Shown here piece after piece: positions 45,282-57,094 of a DNA stretch of 64,000 nt. The notes beneath the pieces were generated by a model. The model worked only from the letters and a program-made list of their open reading frames with translations, was not told the DNA's origin and did not search any database. The translations under genes were made by a program, and so were the position numbers. How positions within the stretch are numbered: the first letter of the stretch is position 1; the number at the start of each line of letters is the position of its first letter. Origin of the DNA: Paracoccus gahaiensis (GTDB taxonomy: Bacteria > Pseudomonadota > Alphaproteobacteria > Rhodobacterales > Rhodobacteraceae); NCBI RefSeq assembly GCF_005048225.1, contig NZ_SUNI01000001.1, positions 558,001-622,000 on the forward strand, in the 5' to 3' direction.

Positions 45282-46126
45282 TGCGCATCCGGATCGGTCA
45301 CGAGATCAGCATCCGCGTCACGCAGCCCACGCCGCTGATCTGCACGGTTGCGCCCGAGATATCGCGGCACCGCGACTTCGTCGCGCCCGAGATGGTGTCG
45401 ACCAACCCTCACGTGCCGATCCACAACTATTACGACCGATACAACAACATCTGCCGGCGCATGGTCGCGCCGGCGGGTGACTTCACGCTGCGGGGCGACG
45501 TGACCCTGCTGGACAGCGGCAACTGGGACGAGGTCAACCCGGCGGCGCAGGAATTGCGCGCCGAGGATCTGCCGGACGTGGTCATCGGATTCCTGACCGC
45601 CTCGCGCTATGTCGAAAGCGATCTGGTCAGCCAGGAAGCGTGGGACCTGTTCGGAGGCGTGACGCCGGGCTGGACCCGGGTCCAGGCCATCGTGGATCAC
45701 GTCAACGGGCTTCTGACCTTCGATTACGGCACGGCCTCGGTCTATCGCACGGCGGCGGGCGCGCGGCAGGGCGGCATCGGCGTGTGCCGCGACTTCGCGC
45801 ATCTGGCGCTGGCCTATCTGCGCGCGCTGAACATTCCGGCCCGCTACGTCAACGGCTATGTCGGCGATATCGGCATCCCCAAGGCCGATGCACCGATGGA
45901 CTTTGCCGCCTGGACCGAGGTCTATCTCTCGGGCAAGTGGTACACCTTCGATCCGCGCAACAACGAACGCCGGATCGGGCGGGTGGTCGTGGCGCGCGGC
46001 CATGACGCCGCCGACGTGCCGCTGATGAACAGCTTCGGCGCGCATGAGCTGACCGGCTTCACCGTCTGGTGCCATCCCGTCGACGAGCAAGGCAACGAGC
46101 TGGACGGGATGCTGTTCGGCACGTGA
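45281..46126 (+). CDS. transglutaminase-like protein with altered His position
   Basis: A 281-residue cytoplasmic protein of the transglutaminase-like superfamily. An N-terminal beta domain (to about 100) precedes the core with the nucleophile in GGIGVCRDFAHLALAY (Cys near 167) and AWTEVYLSGKWYTFDPRNN with the Asp near 227. The residue that is His in the canonical H-A-W motif is Ala here (MDFAAW, near residue 207). Members of this subgroup that I remember have Ser or Ala there, so it may use another base or be inactive. Linked to the OsmC gene by TGATG. Confidence 0.82.
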   Translation: MRIRIGHEISIRVTQPTPLICTVAPEISRHRDFVAPEMVSTNPHVPIHNYYDRYNNICRRMVAPAGDFTLRGDVTLLDSGNWDEVNPAAQELRAEDLPDVVIGFLTASRYVESDLVSQEAWDLFGGVTPGWTRVQAIVDHVNGLLTFDYGTASVYRTAAGARQGGIGVCRDFAHLALAYLRALNIPARYVNGYVGDIGIPKADAPMDFAAWTEVYLSGKWYTFDPRNNERRIGRVVVARGHDAADVPLMNSFGAHELTGFTVWCHPVDEQGNELDGMLFGT

Positions 46127-46147
46127 GGGGGTCCGAGGCGATGCGCC

Positions 46148-47743
46148 TCAGACCATCATCTCCTTGGTGGCGGTCAGCTTGATCTCGGGGTGATCGCGAC
46201 CGATGCGGTCGATGTCCCATTGCAGCCGGGTCAGATAGACCAGATCGCCGTCATGGTCATACGCCAGATGGCCCTTGTTCACCTCGACGAAGGCATCGAC
46301 CTTGGGCTTCGGCCCGGCGACCCACCGGGCACTGGTGAACTGGCTGCCCTCGAAGCGGACGGGAATGCCGTATTCCAGCTCGATCCGGCTGGCCAGCACC
46401 TCAAATTGCAGCGCCCCCACCACGCCAACGATGAAGCCCGAGCCGATGGTCGGCTTGAAGACCTTGGCCGCGCCTTCTTCCGCGAACTGCATCAGCGCCT
46501 TTTCCAGATGCTTGGCCTTCATCGGATCGGTCGCCCGGACCGAGTTCAGCAGTTCCGGCGCGAAGCTGGGAATGCCGGTGAAGCGCAGCGCCTCGCCCTC
46601 GGTCAGCGCATCGCCGATGCGCAGCTGCCCGTGGTTCGGAATGCCGATGATGTCGCCCGCCCAGGCCTCTTCCGCCAGTTCGCGGTCGGCGGCCAGGAAC
46701 AGGACCGGGTTCGACACGGACATCGGCTTCTTCGTCCGCACATGCACCATCTTCATGCCGCGTTCGAAATGCCCCGAGGCGAGGCGCACGAAGGCCACGC
46801 GGTCGCGATGCTTGGGGTCCATGTTCGCCTGCACCTTGAAGACGAAGCCGGTGACGGTCGTCTCCTCGGGCGCGATCTGGCGTTCGGCGGCGTTCTGGAT
46901 CTGGGGCGGCGGCCCATAGGTGCTGATGCCCTGCATCAGCTCCTGCACGCCGAAGCTGTTGATCGCGCTGCCGAACCAGATGGGGGTCATGTGCCCTTCC
47001 AGGAACGACTTGCGGTCGAAGGCGGGCAGCAGCTCGCGCGCCATCTCGACCTCTTCGCGCAGCTTGGCCAGCAGCTCGGCGGGCACGTGATCGGCCAGCG
47101 CGGGATCGTCCAGACCGTTGATCTTGATCGACTCCGCGACCTTGTTGCGGTCGGCGCGGTCCATCAGCTCCAGCCGGTCGCGCAGCATGTCGTAGCAGCC
47201 GATGAATTCCCGGCCAACCCCGATGGGCCAGCTGACCGGCGCCACGTCGATGGCCAGGTTCTCCTGGATCTCGTCGATGATCTCGAAGGTGTCGCGGGAT
47301 TCGCGGTCCATCTTGTTGCAGAAGGTCAGGATCGGCAGGTCGCGCAGCCGGCAGACCTCGAACAGCTTGCGGGTCTGGGATTCCACACCCTTGGCGCCGT
47401 CGATGACCATGATCGCGGCGTCCACCGCCGTCAGGGTGCGATAGGTGTCTTCGGAAAAGTCGCTGTGACCCGGCGTGTCGACCAGATTGAAGCGGTGCCC
47501 GTCGAAATCGAAGGACATGGCCGAGGCCGAGACCGAGATGCCCCGATCCTTCTCCATCTGCATGAAGTCCGACCGGGTCCGCCGCGCCTCGCCTTTGGCG
47601 CGCACCTGCCCGGCCATCTGGATGGCGCCGCCATACAGCAGGAACTTCTCGGTCAGCGTGGTCTTGCCCGCATCGGGATGCGAGATGATCGCGAAGGTCC
47701 GGCGGCGGGCGATCTCAGACGGGAGGTCGGGGCGGTTTGTCAT
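46148..47743 (-). CDS. prfC: peptide chain release factor 3
   Basis: A 531-residue translational GTPase that recycles RF1/RF2. GTPase motifs: SHPDAGKTTLTEK (G1, near residue 21), DRGISVSASAM (G2), DTPGHSDFSEDT (G3), NKMDRESRD (G4). The C-terminal half has the RF3-specific FKPTIGSGFIVGVVGALQFE. Single gene convergent with the transglutaminase-like gene; only 21 bases separate them, with a small GAGGCG/CGCCTC hairpin. Confidence 0.96.
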   Translation of the reverse strand: MTNRPDLPSEIARRRTFAIISHPDAGKTTLTEKFLLYGGAIQMAGQVRAKGEARRTRSDFMQMEKDRGISVSASAMSFDFDGHRFNLVDTPGHSDFSEDTYRTLTAVDAAIMVIDGAKGVESQTRKLFEVCRLRDLPILTFCNKMDRESRDTFEIIDEIQENLAIDVAPVSWPIGVGREFIGCYDMLRDRLELMDRADRNKVAESIKINGLDDPALADHVPAELLAKLREEVEMARELLPAFDRKSFLEGHMTPIWFGSAINSFGVQELMQGISTYGPPPQIQNAAERQIAPEETTVTGFVFKVQANMDPKHRDRVAFVRLASGHFERGMKMVHVRTKKPMSVSNPVLFLAADRELAEEAWAGDIIGIPNHGQLRIGDALTEGEALRFTGIPSFAPELLNSVRATDPMKAKHLEKALMQFAEEGAAKVFKPTIGSGFIVGVVGALQFEVLASRIELEYGIPVRFEGSQFTSARWVAGPKPKVDAFVEVNKGHLAYDHDGDLVYLTRLQWDIDRIGRDHPEIKLTATKEMMV

Positions 47744-47792
47744 GCAGGGGCTTTAGCGCGCCCGCGCGCGGGGCGCAATCGGGGCCGGCGCG

Positions 47793-49457
47793 TCAGAACA
47801 GCCCCTCGACCTGGCCCTTATCGTCCAGCCCGATCACCTCGGCCGCCGGATGGCGCGGCAGGCCGGGCATGGTCATGATCTGCCCGCAGATCGCCACGAC
47901 GAAGCCCGCGCCCGCATTCAGCCGCACCTCGCGCACCCCGATCACATGGCCCGTCGGCGCGCCGCGCAGGCTGGGGTCGGTCGAGAAGCTGTATTGCGTC
48001 TTGGCGATGCAGACCGGCATGCGGCCGTGGCCCGCAGCCTCCCACGCCGCCAGCTGCTCGCGGATGCCGGGCGCGGCCTCCACCCCGCCGGCGCGGTGGA
48101 TGCGGGTGCAGACCGTCTCGATCTTGTCCCAGAGCGGCAGGTCGTCGGGATAGAGCGTGGCGAACTGTGCGCCCCCTTCGGCCAGATCCACCACCGCGCG
48201 GGCCAGATCCTCGGCCCCCGCGCCGCCTTCGGCCCAGTGCCGCGCCAGGATGGCCTGCACCCCCTGGCCCGCGCAATAGTCCTGCAGGGCGGCGATCTCG
48301 GCTTCAGTGTCGCCGTCGAAATGGTTCAGCGCCACGACGACGGGCAGGCCGAAGCTGCGGATGTTCTCGATATGGCGACCCAGATTGGCGCAGCCCTCGC
48401 GGACGGCGCCCGCATCCTCGGTGCCCAGATCGGCCTTTGCGACGCCGCCGTTCATCTTCAGCGCCCTTATCGTCGCCACAAGCACCACCGCCGCCGGGGC
48501 CAAGCCCGCCAGACGGCACTTGATGTTGAGGAACTTCTCGGCCCCCAGATCGGCGCCGAAGCCCGCCTCGGTCACCACGTAGTCGGACAGGCGCAGGGCG
48601 GCGCGGGTGGCGATGACGCTGTTGCAGCCATGGGCGATATTGGCGAAGGGGCCGCCATGGACCAGCGCGGGGTTGTTCTCCAGCGTCTGGACAAGGTTCG
48701 GCTGCAGCGCGTCCTTCAGCAGGACGGTCATCGCGCCATCGGCCTTCAGGTCGCGGGCGGTGACGGGGCGGCGGTCGCGCGTCTCGCCGATGACGATGCG
48801 GCCAAGCCGATCCTGCAGATCGGCCAGATCGCGTGCCAGGCACAGGATCGCCATGACCTCGGAGGCCACGGTGATGTCGAATCCCGACTGGCGCGAGAAC
48901 CCGTTGGCCGGGCCGCCCAGACCCACCACCACGTCGCGCAGCGCGCGGTCGTTCATGTCCATGACGCGACGCCAGCTGATCCGGCGCGTGTCCAGATCCA
49001 GCGCGTTGCCCCAGTGGATGTGGTTGTCGATCATCGCGGCCAGCAGGTTGTGGGCCGAGGTGATGGCGTGGAAATCGCCGGTGAAATGAAGGTTCATGTC
49101 CTCCATCGGCACGATCTGCGCGCGGCCGCCGCCAGCCGCCCCGCCCTTCATCCCGAAATTCGGGCCCAGGCTCGCCTCGCGGATGCAGATGGTGGCGCGC
49201 TGGCCGATGCGGTTCAGCGCATCGCCCAGACCCACGGTGGTGGTGGTCTTGCCCTCGCCCGCAGGGGTCGGGTTGATGGCGGTGACCAGGATCAGCCGAC
49301 CCTCGGGGCCCGATAGCCCGGCCAGCGCCTCGTGGGTGATCTTGGCCTTGTCATGGCCATAGGGCAGGATCTGGTCATAGGTCAGGCCAAGGCGCTTGGC
49401 GACATCGGCGATGGGCCGCTTGCTGGCGGCGCGGGCAATCTGAAGATCGGTCTGCAT
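47793..49457 (-). CDS. fhs: formate--tetrahydrofolate ligase
   Basis: A 554-residue ATP-dependent enzyme making 10-formyl-THF from formate. The ATP motif is [19 protein letters not shown] (near 63), then the substrate region [17 protein letters not shown] and [16 protein letters not shown], a textbook Fhs. It feeds the one-carbon pool used by thyX-type and purine synthesis reactions. Three bases separate its start from the universal stress protein stop, so it may be co-transcribed with the TRAP transporter genes upstream. Confidence 0.96.
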   Translation of the reverse strand: MQTDLQIARAASKRPIADVAKRLGLTYDQILPYGHDKAKITHEALAGLSGPEGRLILVTAINPTPAGEGKTTTTVGLGDALNRIGQRATICIREASLGPNFGMKGGAAGGGRAQIVPMEDMNLHFTGDFHAITSAHNLLAAMIDNHIHWGNALDLDTRRISWRRVMDMNDRALRDVVVGLGGPANGFSRQSGFDITVASEVMAILCLARDLADLQDRLGRIVIGETRDRRPVTARDLKADGAMTVLLKDALQPNLVQTLENNPALVHGGPFANIAHGCNSVIATRAALRLSDYVVTEAGFGADLGAEKFLNIKCRLAGLAPAAVVLVATIRALKMNGGVAKADLGTEDAGAVREGCANLGRHIENIRSFGLPVVVALNHFDGDTEAEIAALQDYCAGQGVQAILARHWAEGGAGAEDLARAVVDLAEGGAQFATLYPDDLPLWDKIETVCTRIHRAGGVEAAPGIREQLAAWEAAGHGRMPVCIAKTQYSFSTDPSLRGAPTGHVIGVREVRLNAGAGFVVAICGQIMTMPGLPRHPAAEVIGLDDKGQVEGLF

Positions 49458-49460
49458 TCC

Positions 49461-49878
49461 CTAACGCACCACCATCACGGACACGGGCGAGTGCCGCACC
49501 ACCGCGTTTACGTCACGGCTGACGCGGATGCTGCGCAATTCGTCGGGATTGTCGCTGGCCATGACGATCAGATCCGCCTTGTGCCGGATGGCCGCCTTGA
49601 GGATCGTCTCGGCCACATGGCCGTGGCCAACATGGATCTGCACCCGCGCCTCGTCCGGGAAATGCTTGGTGGCGAAGGCGTCCAGCGACTGCTTCATTTG
49701 CTGCAGGACGCTTTGTTCATAGCCCTTGGGCAGGAAGGTCGCTACCATCGAGCTACCGAAGTCATGCACGATCCCCAGCAGGTGGATCACGCCGCGATCC
49801 CCGGCCAGGGCCCGGGCGGCAGGCAGGGCCTTTTCCCAGCTTTCGGGATGCTGCAGGTCGATGGGCAGAAGCACGGTC

Positions 49879-49886
<8 letters not shown>
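49461..49886 (-). CDS. universal stress protein family protein
   Basis: A 141-residue UspA-fold protein. It starts MHETVLLPIDLQHPESWEKA and ends VNAVVRHSPVSVMVV, the standard first and last strands. The ATP-binding G-x2-G-x9-G-S/T motif is degenerate: after IVMASDNPDEL no glycines appear, so ATP binding is doubtful. The start at 49886 overlaps the TRAP permease stop by 8 bases. In other systems (TeaD of Halomonas) a Usp protein modulates a TRAP transporter, which fits the gene order. Confidence 0.87.
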
Positions 49887-52698
<2,812 letters not shown>

Positions 52699-52778
52699 GG
52701 CACCCCCTGCGATGCAATTCTTATGATTCTGGCATGATGAAAGGGCGGCCCCGAAGGGCCGCCCCGGTCAGGCGTGGA

Positions 52779-53744
52779 TCACTCGACCCAGCCCTGTTCG
52801 CGGAAATACCGCTCGGCGCCCGGGTGCAGGGGCGCGCTGTTGCCGTCGGCCACCATCTCTTCGGGCTCCAGCGTGGCGAAGGCGGGATGCAGGCCCTTGA
52901 AGCGGTCGAAGTTGTCGAAGACCGCCTTGACGACCTGATAGACGGTTTCTTCCGGCACGGCGGCCGAGGTCACCATCGTCGCCTTGACGCCGAAGGTCTC
53001 GGTGTCCTCGTCATTGTTGGCATACATCCCGCCGGGGATGATCGCCTTGGCATAGAACGGATTGTCCGCGATCAGCGCGTCGATCTCGGGGCCTGCCACC
53101 TCGACCAGCGTTGCGTCGACCGTCGAGGTCGCCTCCTGGATCGAGCCGTTGGGATGGCCCACGGTATAGCTGATCGCATCCACCTGGTTGTCGCCCAAGG
53201 CCGCCGACTGTTCCGCCGGGCGCAGTTCCGAGGACAGGGCGAAATCGTCCATGCTCATGCCCATGGCGTCCAGCACGACCTCGAAGGTGCCGCGCGAGCC
53301 CGAGCCGGGGTTGCCCACGTTCACGCGCTTGCCGGTCAGATCCGCGAAGGTCTCGATGTCGCTGTCGGCGCGGGCCACGACGGTGAAGGGCTCGGGATGG
53401 ACGGCGAAGACGGCGCGCAGATCCTCGAAGGGCTCGCCCTCGTAATCCGAGCTGCCGTTATAGGCGTGGTACTGCCAGTCGGACTGGGCCACGCCCATCG
53501 TCATGCCGCCGGACTTGATCTGGTTGATGTTGTCGATCGACCCGCCGGTGGCGGGGGCGGTGCAGCGCAGGCCGGTCTCGGCGGTCTCGCGGTTCACGAG
53601 GCGGCAGATCGACTGGCCGACGACGTAATAGACGCCCGTCTGGCCGCCGGTGCCGATGGTGATGAACTGTTCCTCCTGCGCCATCAGCGGCGTCGCGGAC
53701 AGCGCGAAGGCGGTGCTCAGCAGGATCGGTTTGAGTTTGCTCAT
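52779..53744 (-). CDS. TAXI family TRAP transporter binding protein
   Basis: A 321-residue periplasmic protein of the TRAP-associated extracytoplasmic immunogenic family. Signal peptide MSKLKPILLSTAFALSATPLMA; the mature start EEQFITIGTGGQTGVYYVVG is nearly invariant in TAXI proteins. LTGKRVNVGNPGSGSRGTFE (near residue 130) forms the ligand site. Related systems carry glutamate, 2-oxoglutarate or C4-dicarboxylates, but the ligand is unknown here. Start at 53744 follows AGGGAGACGCC. Confidence 0.93.
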   Translation of the reverse strand: MSKLKPILLSTAFALSATPLMAQEEQFITIGTGGQTGVYYVVGQSICRLVNRETAETGLRCTAPATGGSIDNINQIKSGGMTMGVAQSDWQYHAYNGSSDYEGEPFEDLRAVFAVHPEPFTVVARADSDIETFADLTGKRVNVGNPGSGSRGTFEVVLDAMGMSMDDFALSSELRPAEQSAALGDNQVDAISYTVGHPNGSIQEATSTVDATLVEVAGPEIDALIADNPFYAKAIIPGGMYANNDEDTETFGVKATMVTSAAVPEETVYQVVKAVFDNFDRFKGLHPAFATLEPEEMVADGNSAPLHPGAERYFREQGWVE

Positions 53745-53874
53745 GCGGCGTCTCCCTGTAGCATGTGGGCGGGGCGCAGGCACGACCGGCCCTTGCCCCG
53801 CAAGATGCGGTTAAGGTTAAAGACATCGGTCCGAAAGGCAAGCCTGACCAGTACCGCGTCGTCCGGCCGGACGC

Positions 53875-54498
53875 CTATGCAACCCTGGCGGGAACCGCGG
53901 GATCGGGTTCGCCGAACTGGCGCGCGACGGCGGCGCGCAGCTGGGGCAGCAGGTCGGCCTGGAACCACGGATTGGCGCGCAGCCAGCCGGTGTTGCGCCA
54001 GCTGGGATGGGGCAGCGGAAAGACCGCCGGGGCGTGGGCCTGCCAGTCGCGCACCGTGTCGGTGACGGTTCGCGCGCCCAGATGCCAGCGCATCGCATGC
54101 CCGCCCACCAGCAGGGTCAGGCGTGGCTGCAGCTGCGCCATGACACTGTCGCGCCAGGTTGCCGCGCAGTTCGGCGGTGGCGGCAGGTCGCTGCCCTTGG
54201 CGTCATAGCCCGGAAAGCAGAAGGCCATCGGCACGATCGCCACCCGCGACAGGTCATAGAACTGCGCCTCGGTCACGCCCATCCAGTCCCGCAGCCGGTC
54301 GCCCGAGCGGTCGGTGAAGGGCCGCCCGCTGGCATGGACCCGCGCGCCCGGCGCCTGCCCCACGATCAGCACCCGCGCGCCGGGGCGGAACCAGACGACG
54401 GGGCGCGGCGCATGGCGCGTGGCGGTCAGCGCAAAGCGGTCGCGGCAGAGGCGGCAGGCGCCGATCTGCGCGGCAAGCGACGGGGCGAAGGAGGTCAT
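53875..54498 (-). CDS. uracil-DNA glycosylase family protein
   Basis: A 207-residue UDG-superfamily protein. The first motif is VGQAPGARVHASGRPFTDRS (near residue 46), analogous to GEAPG in family 4, and the second is LPHPSWRN (near 165), the HPS-type leucine loop. A CxxC pair (ACRLCRD, near 14) begins the protein, but the full four-Cys Fe-S set of family 4 is not obvious. Repair activity is probable from motifs but unproven. It diverges from the capsule operon. Confidence 0.85.
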   Translation of the reverse strand: MTSFAPSLAAQIGACRLCRDRFALTATRHAPRPVVWFRPGARVLIVGQAPGARVHASGRPFTDRSGDRLRDWMGVTEAQFYDLSRVAIVPMAFCFPGYDAKGSDLPPPPNCAATWRDSVMAQLQPRLTLLVGGHAMRWHLGARTVTDTVRDWQAHAPAVFPLPHPSWRNTGWLRANPWFQADLLPQLRAAVARQFGEPDPAVPARVA

Positions 54499-54627
54499 TG
54501 GGCCAATCTAGGCACAATTTGCCGTGTTTTAAGGCTGGCCGGATGGCGATTTCTGGCGTTCCATGGCAAGGCTGGACAGCCGGACCCTGCGGGCCTAATG
54601 TCACGATGGCAGTCTGGCCTCCCGGCA

Positions 54628-54642
54628 TGGCACGCCTTGTGC
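54628..54642 (+). promoter_or_regulatory. candidate sigma-54 promoter of the capsule export operon
   Basis: TGGCACGCCTTGTGC has GG at 54629-54630 and GC at 54641-54642 with exactly ten bases between, and a perfect -24 box TGGCACG. The -12 box is GTGC instead of TTGC. Transcription would start about 54653, leaving about 17 bases to the ATG at 54670. No enhancer site was identified. Confidence 0.45.
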
Positions 54643-54669
54643 CTGAATTAACGATTGCAAAGTCCCCTC

Positions 54670-55323
54670 ATGCTTGAATTCGACAGCGTCTCCAAATCGT
54701 TCTGGACCGGCAAGCAGCACAAGATCATCCTCGATCGTGCCTCCTTCCAGGTCGAACTGGGAAACTCCCTGGGCATCCTGGCCCCCAACGGGACCGGCAA
54801 GACGACGATCATCAACATGATGTGCGGGCTGGAAAAACCCGACGAGGGGAAGGTCCGGCGGGAATGCCGCATCTCGTTTCCCCTGGGATTCATGGGCGGG
54901 CTGATCAATCGCCACACCGGCAATGAAAATGCTCGCTACATCGCCCGGATCTATGGGCTGGATCCCGATTACGTGTCGGCCTTCACGCGCTGGCTCTGCG
55001 ACATCCACGAATATTTCGACATGCCGGTGGGCACCTATTCGGCGGGCATGAAGCAGCGCTTCAACTTCTCGCTGCTGCTGGCGCTTGATTTCGACATCTA
55101 CCTGATCGACGAGGGCATGCCGCAGACCACGGATGCCGAATTCAACCGCCGGGCCGGACGCGTCCTGTTCGAGCGGTTGCAGACCTCGACCGTGGTCATC
55201 GTGTCCCACCAGCCCGGCACGATCGAGAAATTCTGCAATCGCGCGGCGATCCTGCGCGATGGCAAACTGTACATGTTCGAGTCCCTCGACGAGGCCAAGC
55301 AATATTATGACTACACCGCCTAA
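54670..55323 (+). CDS. capsule polysaccharide ABC exporter ATP-binding protein, KpsT-like
   Basis: A 217-residue ATPase of the KpsT/BexA/CtrD class. Walker A at residues 38-46 is APNGTGKTT, with Ala in place of the first Gly. The signature is TYSAGMKQRFNFSLLLALDF (near 122) and Walker B IYLIDEGM, all as in capsule exporters. An in-frame TTG at 54655 gives a longer product but lacks merit. It overlaps the KpsE-like gene by 17 bases. The permease KpsM is not in this window. Confidence 0.9.
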   Translation: MLEFDSVSKSFWTGKQHKIILDRASFQVELGNSLGILAPNGTGKTTIINMMCGLEKPDEGKVRRECRISFPLGFMGGLINRHTGNENARYIARIYGLDPDYVSAFTRWLCDIHEYFDMPVGTYSAGMKQRFNFSLLLALDFDIYLIDEGMPQTTDAEFNRRAGRVLFERLQTSTVVIVSHQPGTIEKFCNRAAILRDGKLYMFESLDEAKQYYDYTA

Positions 55324-57094
55324 AGCCCGCCGCTATCACGCCTCGCCGTCGGATTCCGTCGCGGCGCGTCCCTCGCCCCGCACGGCCGATCCGGCCGCCC
55401 CCGAGACGGCGCCGAAAGGCGTGCGGCTGGAAAAGACCTCGCGCCCCGCGGCGCCCACGCCCGGGCCCGGGCCCCGGTCGGCGAATGCGCCGACGCCGCC
55501 CCAGGACGGGGATGCAAGGCGGCTGGATCGGTTCATCTCGACGGGACCCGTCGATGACGGCTTCGGCGATTTCAACATGAACCCGAAGGCCAAGGCCGAA
55601 CCCCCGGCCGAGGCCCCGGAGGAGGATCTGGACGCCAAGCTGGAGGCCATCCGGGCCGAGAAGCTGACCGACCGCCAGCTGCGGATCGCCCGCCGCATCG
55701 CCACGCTGCACCAGATCGAGGTGACCTCGGGCGAAGAGGCCGTGCTGCGGCTGCGCGAGCGGGGCATCGACCCCTCCCATCGCGGCGCGGTGAGCACCAT
55801 CCTGTCCTCCGAGGGCAGCCGCGTGCTGGCCTCCCCCGCGCCCAATGTGCCTGCCGTCCGTCCGGGCGGACTGCCGACGATCCTGCCCAACGCCCCGCCA
55901 GCCAAGCGCCCCGAGATGCCCTCGCGCGAGGATCTGACCGAGGAAAAGCGCGCCGCCGAGATCTATCGCATCCAGCGCGATCTGGCGCGTCGTCGCCGTC
56001 GGCGCATGACGATGCTGGCGGCGCGGCTGATCGCCTTCGTGCTGATCCCGACCGTGCTGGTCGGATGGTATTATTTCCGCGTCGCCTCGCCGCTCTATGC
56101 GACCGTGTCGCAGTTCCAGATCCAGTCCGCGGATGGCGGCGGAACCGGCATGGGCGGGATCGGCGCGGCCCTGGGCGGCGTCGGCACGAACACCGACGCC
56201 GTGGCGGTGCAAAGCTATCTGACCTCGCGCGACGCGATGATGCGTCTGGATCAGGATCTGGGCTTCCGCGAGGCCTTCCAGGATCCCGCCGTCGATCCGA
56301 TCAAGCGCCTGCCGGAAGATGCCACGAACGAGTCGACCTTCAGCCTCTACCAGGACAGCGTCAAGATCGGCTACGACCCGACCGAAGGCGTGCTGGACAT
56401 GGAGGTGATCGCCCCCGATCCCCAACTGAGCGAGCAGTTCTCGCGGGCCCTGATCTCCTATGCTGAGGAATTGGTCGACGCGCTGACGGCACGCATGCGC
56501 GGGGACCAGATGGATGGCGCCCGCGAGACCTACGAGGATGCCGAGGCCAAGATGCTGGAGGCCCAGATGCGCGTGCAGGAACTGCAGGAACAGATGGGGG
56601 TGCTGGACCCTCTGGCCGAAAGCGGCGTGGTCATGGGCCAGGTCTCGGCGCTGGAAGCGCAGCTGACCGAAAAGCAATTGGAACTGGGGCAGCTGCTGGC
56701 CAACCCCGCGCCGGTGCAGAGCCGCGTCACCGCCGTGCGCGGCGACATCACCCGGCTGCGCGAGATCATCGCGGAAACCCGGCTGGATCTGACCGAGGGC
56801 AGCGATTCCCGCAGCTCGCTGGCCGCGATCGGCGCCGAGATGCGGGTGGCCGAGGCCAACCTGCTGACCCGGCAGGAGATGCTGGCCGCCGCCGCCGCCC
56901 AGATGGAGGCTGCCCGGATCGAGGCCAACAAGCAGGTCCGCTACCTGTCGCTGTCGGTGGCCCCGATCCCGCCGGACGAGGCGACCTATCCCAAGGCGTT
57001 CCAGAACACGCTGGTGGCCTTCTTGGTCTTCGCGGGCATCTATCTGATGCTGTCGCTGACCGCCTCGATCCTGCGCGAGCAGGTGTCCACGTGA
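55307..57094 (+). CDS. capsule polysaccharide export inner-membrane protein, KpsE-like, with long N-terminal extension
   Basis: A 595-residue protein of the PCP-3/KpsE group. Membrane helices at about residues 238-257 (LIAFVLIPTVLVGWYYF) and near the C-terminus (TLVAFLVFAGIYLMLSL) flank a large periplasmic coiled-coil region (about 400-530). Usual KpsE length is about 380. The extra ~230 N-terminal residues are Pro/Ala/Arg-rich and probably disordered, ending in a helical stretch with RRRRRR just before the first helix. It spans the periplasm to the outer-membrane channel (KpsD/Wza type), absent here. Overlaps kdsA by GTGA. Confidence 0.86.
   Translation: MTTPPKARRYHASPSDSVAARPSPRTADPAAPETAPKGVRLEKTSRPAAPTPGPGPRSANAPTPPQDGDARRLDRFISTGPVDDGFGDFNMNPKAKAEPPAEAPEEDLDAKLEAIRAEKLTDRQLRIARRIATLHQIEVTSGEEAVLRLRERGIDPSHRGAVSTILSSEGSRVLASPAPNVPAVRPGGLPTILPNAPPAKRPEMPSREDLTEEKRAAEIYRIQRDLARRRRRRMTMLAARLIAFVLIPTVLVGWYYFRVASPLYATVSQFQIQSADGGGTGMGGIGAALGGVGTNTDAVAVQSYLTSRDAMMRLDQDLGFREAFQDPAVDPIKRLPEDATNESTFSLYQDSVKIGYDPTEGVLDMEVIAPDPQLSEQFSRALISYAEELVDALTARMRGDQMDGARETYEDAEAKMLEAQMRVQELQEQMGVLDPLAESGVVMGQVSALEAQLTEKQLELGQLLANPAPVQSRVTAVRGDITRLREIIAETRLDLTEGSDSRSSLAAIGAEMRVAEANLLTRQEMLAAAAAQMEAARIEANKQVRYLSLSVAPIPPDEATYPKAFQNTLVAFLVFAGIYLMLSLTASILREQVST

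Noticed and set aside
53745-53874. Promoter before the TAXI binding protein
   Set aside because: TTGCCT and TAACCT are present on the minus strand but their spacing (16 with poor fit) did not justify a call.
54655-54669. TTG start for the KpsT-like gene
   Set aside because: It would begin at or upstream of the predicted sigma-54 start site's leader and adds five residues with no homology; ATG 54670 fits better.
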